This document shows, piece after piece, positions 62,576 to 64,000 of a DNA stretch of 64,000 bases. Origin of the DNA: Lactobacillus sp. W8174 (GTDB taxonomy: Bacteria; Bacillota; Bacilli; Lactobacillales; Lactobacillaceae); the NCBI RefSeq assembly GCF_016100975.1, contig NZ_JACFRN010000004.1:124001-188000 (forward strand). Reading direction: 5' to 3'. The stretch's first letter is position 1, and each line of letters opens with the position of its first letter. The notes beneath the pieces are model-generated. The model was not told where the DNA came from. It searched no databases and saw only the letters and a list, made by a program, of their open reading frames with translations. Both the position numbers and the translations under genes were made by a program.

Positions 62576-63778
62576 ATGATTAAAAAAGTAATGAAAGGCA
62601 AAAATCGTAACAAGTATCAAATAAGAATCCAACCTACCGATAGTGTCACGGGTAAACGTATTAGTTGGCCTGTCCAATATGCAGGTTCTAAGAAAGCCGC
62701 AGTTAAAATTGAACGTCAAATGTGGCAGGAATACGAAGATGGACTCAATCCCAGTGATTCTACGGTAGTTTTTGCTAAAGATTTCCAGCGGTATGTTGAT
62801 CAGCGTGCTAAGTCAATTAGTCCAGTTACCTTGAGCTCATGGCAAAATACTGCTAACTCTGTTAAAAAGTATTTTAAAAATGCTCAAATTAAACAAATAA
62901 CTACCCAATTGATCGAAAGTTATGCTCATGATTATGTTAAACAACACCATGCCACAGTCAGCCGTTCCTCAAATATTGCCAAAATCCTGGTTCATCTGCG
63001 GAACTATTTTAAATCACTTGAAGGCAAAATTATTAAAGAAAATCCTGTTCCGGAAAATGCTTTAAAAGTATTTTTCAAACAAAGTGATTTTACGGTACCA
63101 CAAGAATGGCGTATTTTTACGAAGTCTGAATTACAGCAAATTAGGAACTTGATAATGACGGATTTGCAAAATAACCCAGTTCAGTTGAATGGCAGTAAAT
63201 TAGCAATACTAATTGAGAGTTACACTGGCATGCGTGTTGGTGAACTGCAGGCTTTAAAATTCTCTGATATTGTGCACGAAAATGGTTATTGGACTTTTAG
63301 TATAAATGATAGTTGGTCAGATTACACAGAATCGTTTAATGGTTCATTGAAAGCTCGACCAAAAGGTTATTGTAGGAAATTGTTGCCTGTCCCCGAAAGT
63401 GTAATTATACAAGTAAAAAAATATCAAGTTGCGCAAAAAAAATTCTTAACAGAATACAATCTAAGTAATCCGCTTGATTTAATTTTCTTAAGCTTGCATG
63501 ATTATAAACGATCTAGTAATTATCAACCTGTACGTCAGAAGAGTATTAACGATATGCTAAAAGAAATTTGCACTAAGCTTTCAATTGAAGATGAGGGTAA
63601 GCAAATGAGTCTATATTCTTTTCGGCACACAGTTTGTACCCAATTAGCAAGCACACCCGAAATGTCATATCCTTGGGCAGCTGAAAAAATGGGACACTCA
63701 TTAAATATGTTTATGAAAACCTATGTTGGTTTGTCTCAGGATATAGAGCAAAAGATGAATCAGTTATGGGTAAGCTGA
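62576..63778 (+). CDS. int: Tyrosine recombinase / integrase of the element
   Basis: A 400-residue phage-type integrase. An N-terminal arm-binding AP2-like domain (about 1-60) is followed by a core-binding domain (about 65-160) and the catalytic domain. Visible catalytic residues are Arg220 (TGMRVGEL), Arg350 (SFRHTVCTQLA), His374 (MGHS) and Tyr383 (TYVG). The usual first His of the HxxR box is Tyr347 here. The gene ends 85 bp from attR and reads towards it, the standard place for a tRNA-targeting integrase. Confidence 0.93.
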   Translation: MIKKVMKGKNRNKYQIRIQPTDSVTGKRISWPVQYAGSKKAAVKIERQMWQEYEDGLNPSDSTVVFAKDFQRYVDQRAKSISPVTLSSWQNTANSVKKYFKNAQIKQITTQLIESYAHDYVKQHHATVSRSSNIAKILVHLRNYFKSLEGKIIKENPVPENALKVFFKQSDFTVPQEWRIFTKSELQQIRNLIMTDLQNNPVQLNGSKLAILIESYTGMRVGELQALKFSDIVHENGYWTFSINDSWSDYTESFNGSLKARPKGYCRKLLPVPESVIIQVKKYQVAQKKFLTEYNLSNPLDLIFLSLHDYKRSSNYQPVRQKSINDMLKEICTKLSIEDEGKQMSLYSFRHTVCTQLASTPEMSYPWAAEKMGHSLNMFMKTYVGLSQDIEQKMNQLWVS

Positions 63779-63791
63779 TTTACGAACAGAT

Positions 63792-63801
63792 TACGGAACA
63801 C
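63792..63801 (+). repeat. Right-end copy of TACGGAACAC arm-site candidate
   Basis: Identical to 53951-53960 near attL. A partial copy, TACGAACA, precedes it at 63781. Confidence 0.5.
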
Positions 63802-63862
63802 GATCTAGTTATTAAGTTGGCTTAATCATTGATATAAAAGGTTTTGTTTACCAAAAACTCTG

Positions 63863-63887
63863 ATCCTCTAGTCAGCATTCAGAAGAG
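63863..63887 (+). repeat. attR of the integrative element
   Basis: An exact 18-bp copy (25 bp with one mismatch) of the tRNA-Thr 3' end found at 53836-53860. The short repeat implies that the original chromosomal sequence downstream of the tRNA resumes after 63880. Confidence 0.9.
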
Positions 63888-63892
63888 ATGAG

Positions 63893-63928
63893 AAGTCTTT
63901 CAAAAAAATTTTATTGAAAGGCTTTTTT
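63893..63928 (+). terminator. Probable original terminator of tRNA-Thr, displaced by the element
   Basis: AAGTCTTTCAA and TTGAAAGGCTT form a stem (one G-U pair), followed by T residues, directly after attR. Before insertion it would have lain about 40 bp after the tRNA. Confidence 0.7.
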
Positions 63929-63961
63929 GTGTATTTGAGTGAATTTGTATTGTGTGTCTTG

Positions 63962-63967
63962 TATAAT
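63962..63967 (+). promoter_or_regulatory. Possible -10 element of a gene beyond the window
   Basis: A perfect TATAAT near the right edge; no convincing -35 is visible. Confidence 0.3.
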
Positions 63968-64000
63968 TAAGTTATTAGATCAAGAAGAGTACAGGATATA

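Larger units (their letters stand above)
53836..63880. mobile_element. Integrative (mobilizable) element inserted in tRNA-Thr
   Basis: A roughly 10.0-kb insert between direct repeats of the tRNA-Thr 3' end. In order it holds an integrase accessory region, a 161-aa protein, a doubtful reverse-strand frame, a secreted protein, a 663-aa protein, a small protein, an FtsK/TcpA-like ATPase, a membrane protein, a large inverted-repeat region, an HUH-SF3 Rep/relaxase, a 114-aa protein, an excisionase-like HTH protein and a tyrosine integrase next to attR. There are no mating-pair genes and no phage structural genes. The best description is an integrative mobilizable element. Transfer ability is inferred from the gene content only. 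Confidence 0.85.

Noticed and set aside
53836-63880. Prophage interpretation of the element
   Set aside because: There are no capsid, terminase, tail or lysis genes; the Rep, FtsK-like and integrase set fits a mobilizable element better.
1-64000. CRISPR array
   Set aside because: No series of regularly spaced short repeats was seen, and there are no cas genes.

Overview
The window is a Firmicutes chromosome segment around the replication origin, almost certainly Lactobacillus in the strict sense (L. delbrueckii / acidophilus type). Reasons: low GC, the dnaA-dnaN-yaaA-recF-gyrB-gyrA-rpsF-ssb-rpsR-gdpP-rplI-dnaB order on the right, rpmH-rnpA-yidC-mnmE-mnmG on the left, a pyruvate oxidase, many PTS operons, and tRNA-Thr(AGT). 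The density of PTS and SIS-domain sugar genes recalls gut lactobacilli. The species cannot be named from the sequence alone.

Layout. Positions 1-7.2 kb: a Cof-type HAD phosphatase, two paralogous NCS2 purine permeases flanking a DASS anion transporter, a small membrane protein and an MFS transporter. 7.3-12.05 kb (minus): a fructose-family PTS operon (SIS protein, PRD regulator, IIA, IIC, IIB). 12.3-17.3 kb (minus): ClC channel, 6-phosphogluconate dehydrogenase and pyruvate oxidase. 17.5-22.4 kb (minus): mnmG, mnmE, yidC, rnpA, rpmH. 22.6-31.5 kb (minus): accessory genes lying between rpmH and dnaA, namely an orphan 96-aa protein, a lactose/cellobiose-type PTS operon that ends in a tyrosine-phosphatase-like protein with an RpiR regulator behind it, and an ascorbate-type PTS operon with a UPF0309 SIS protein and its own PRD regulator. 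31.5-33.5 kb: oriC, with DnaA boxes on both sides of dnaA. 33.5-42 kb: dnaN to rpsR, co-oriented with the right replication fork. 42.4-47.0 kb: GntR regulator, FrlB-like deglycase and mannose-family PTS, a likely Amadori-sugar (fructoselysine/glucoselysine type) uptake system. 47.3-51.5 kb: gdpP, rplI, dnaB and a CsbD-like stress protein. 51.6-53.6 kb (minus): a lipase-like alpha/beta hydrolase and an MgtC-family protein.

53.8-63.9 kb is the most interesting part. A roughly 10-kb integrative element sits in the 3' end of a tRNA-Thr gene. It is bounded by an 18-bp exact repeat (25 bp with one mismatch) and carries a tyrosine recombinase, an excisionase-like HTH protein, an HUH-endonuclease/SF3-helicase Rep or relaxase, an FtsK/TcpA-like ATPase and inverted repeats that could be an oriT or replication origin. 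Its cargo is unrecognised: a 663-aa protein, a secreted 284-aa protein and a 161-aa protein. No type IV secretion genes are visible, so it looks like an integrative mobilizable element. The tRNA's probable original terminator is now beyond the right attachment site. The integrase leader can form two mutually exclusive hairpins, one of which covers the integrase ribosome binding site.

Regulation visible in the sequence: CcpA (cre)-like sites before the fructose-family, lactose-type and mannose-type PTS operons, pyruvate oxidase and the RpiR gene; a palindrome before the FrlB gene suited to the adjacent GntR regulator; and many rho-independent terminators, two of which overlap stop codons.
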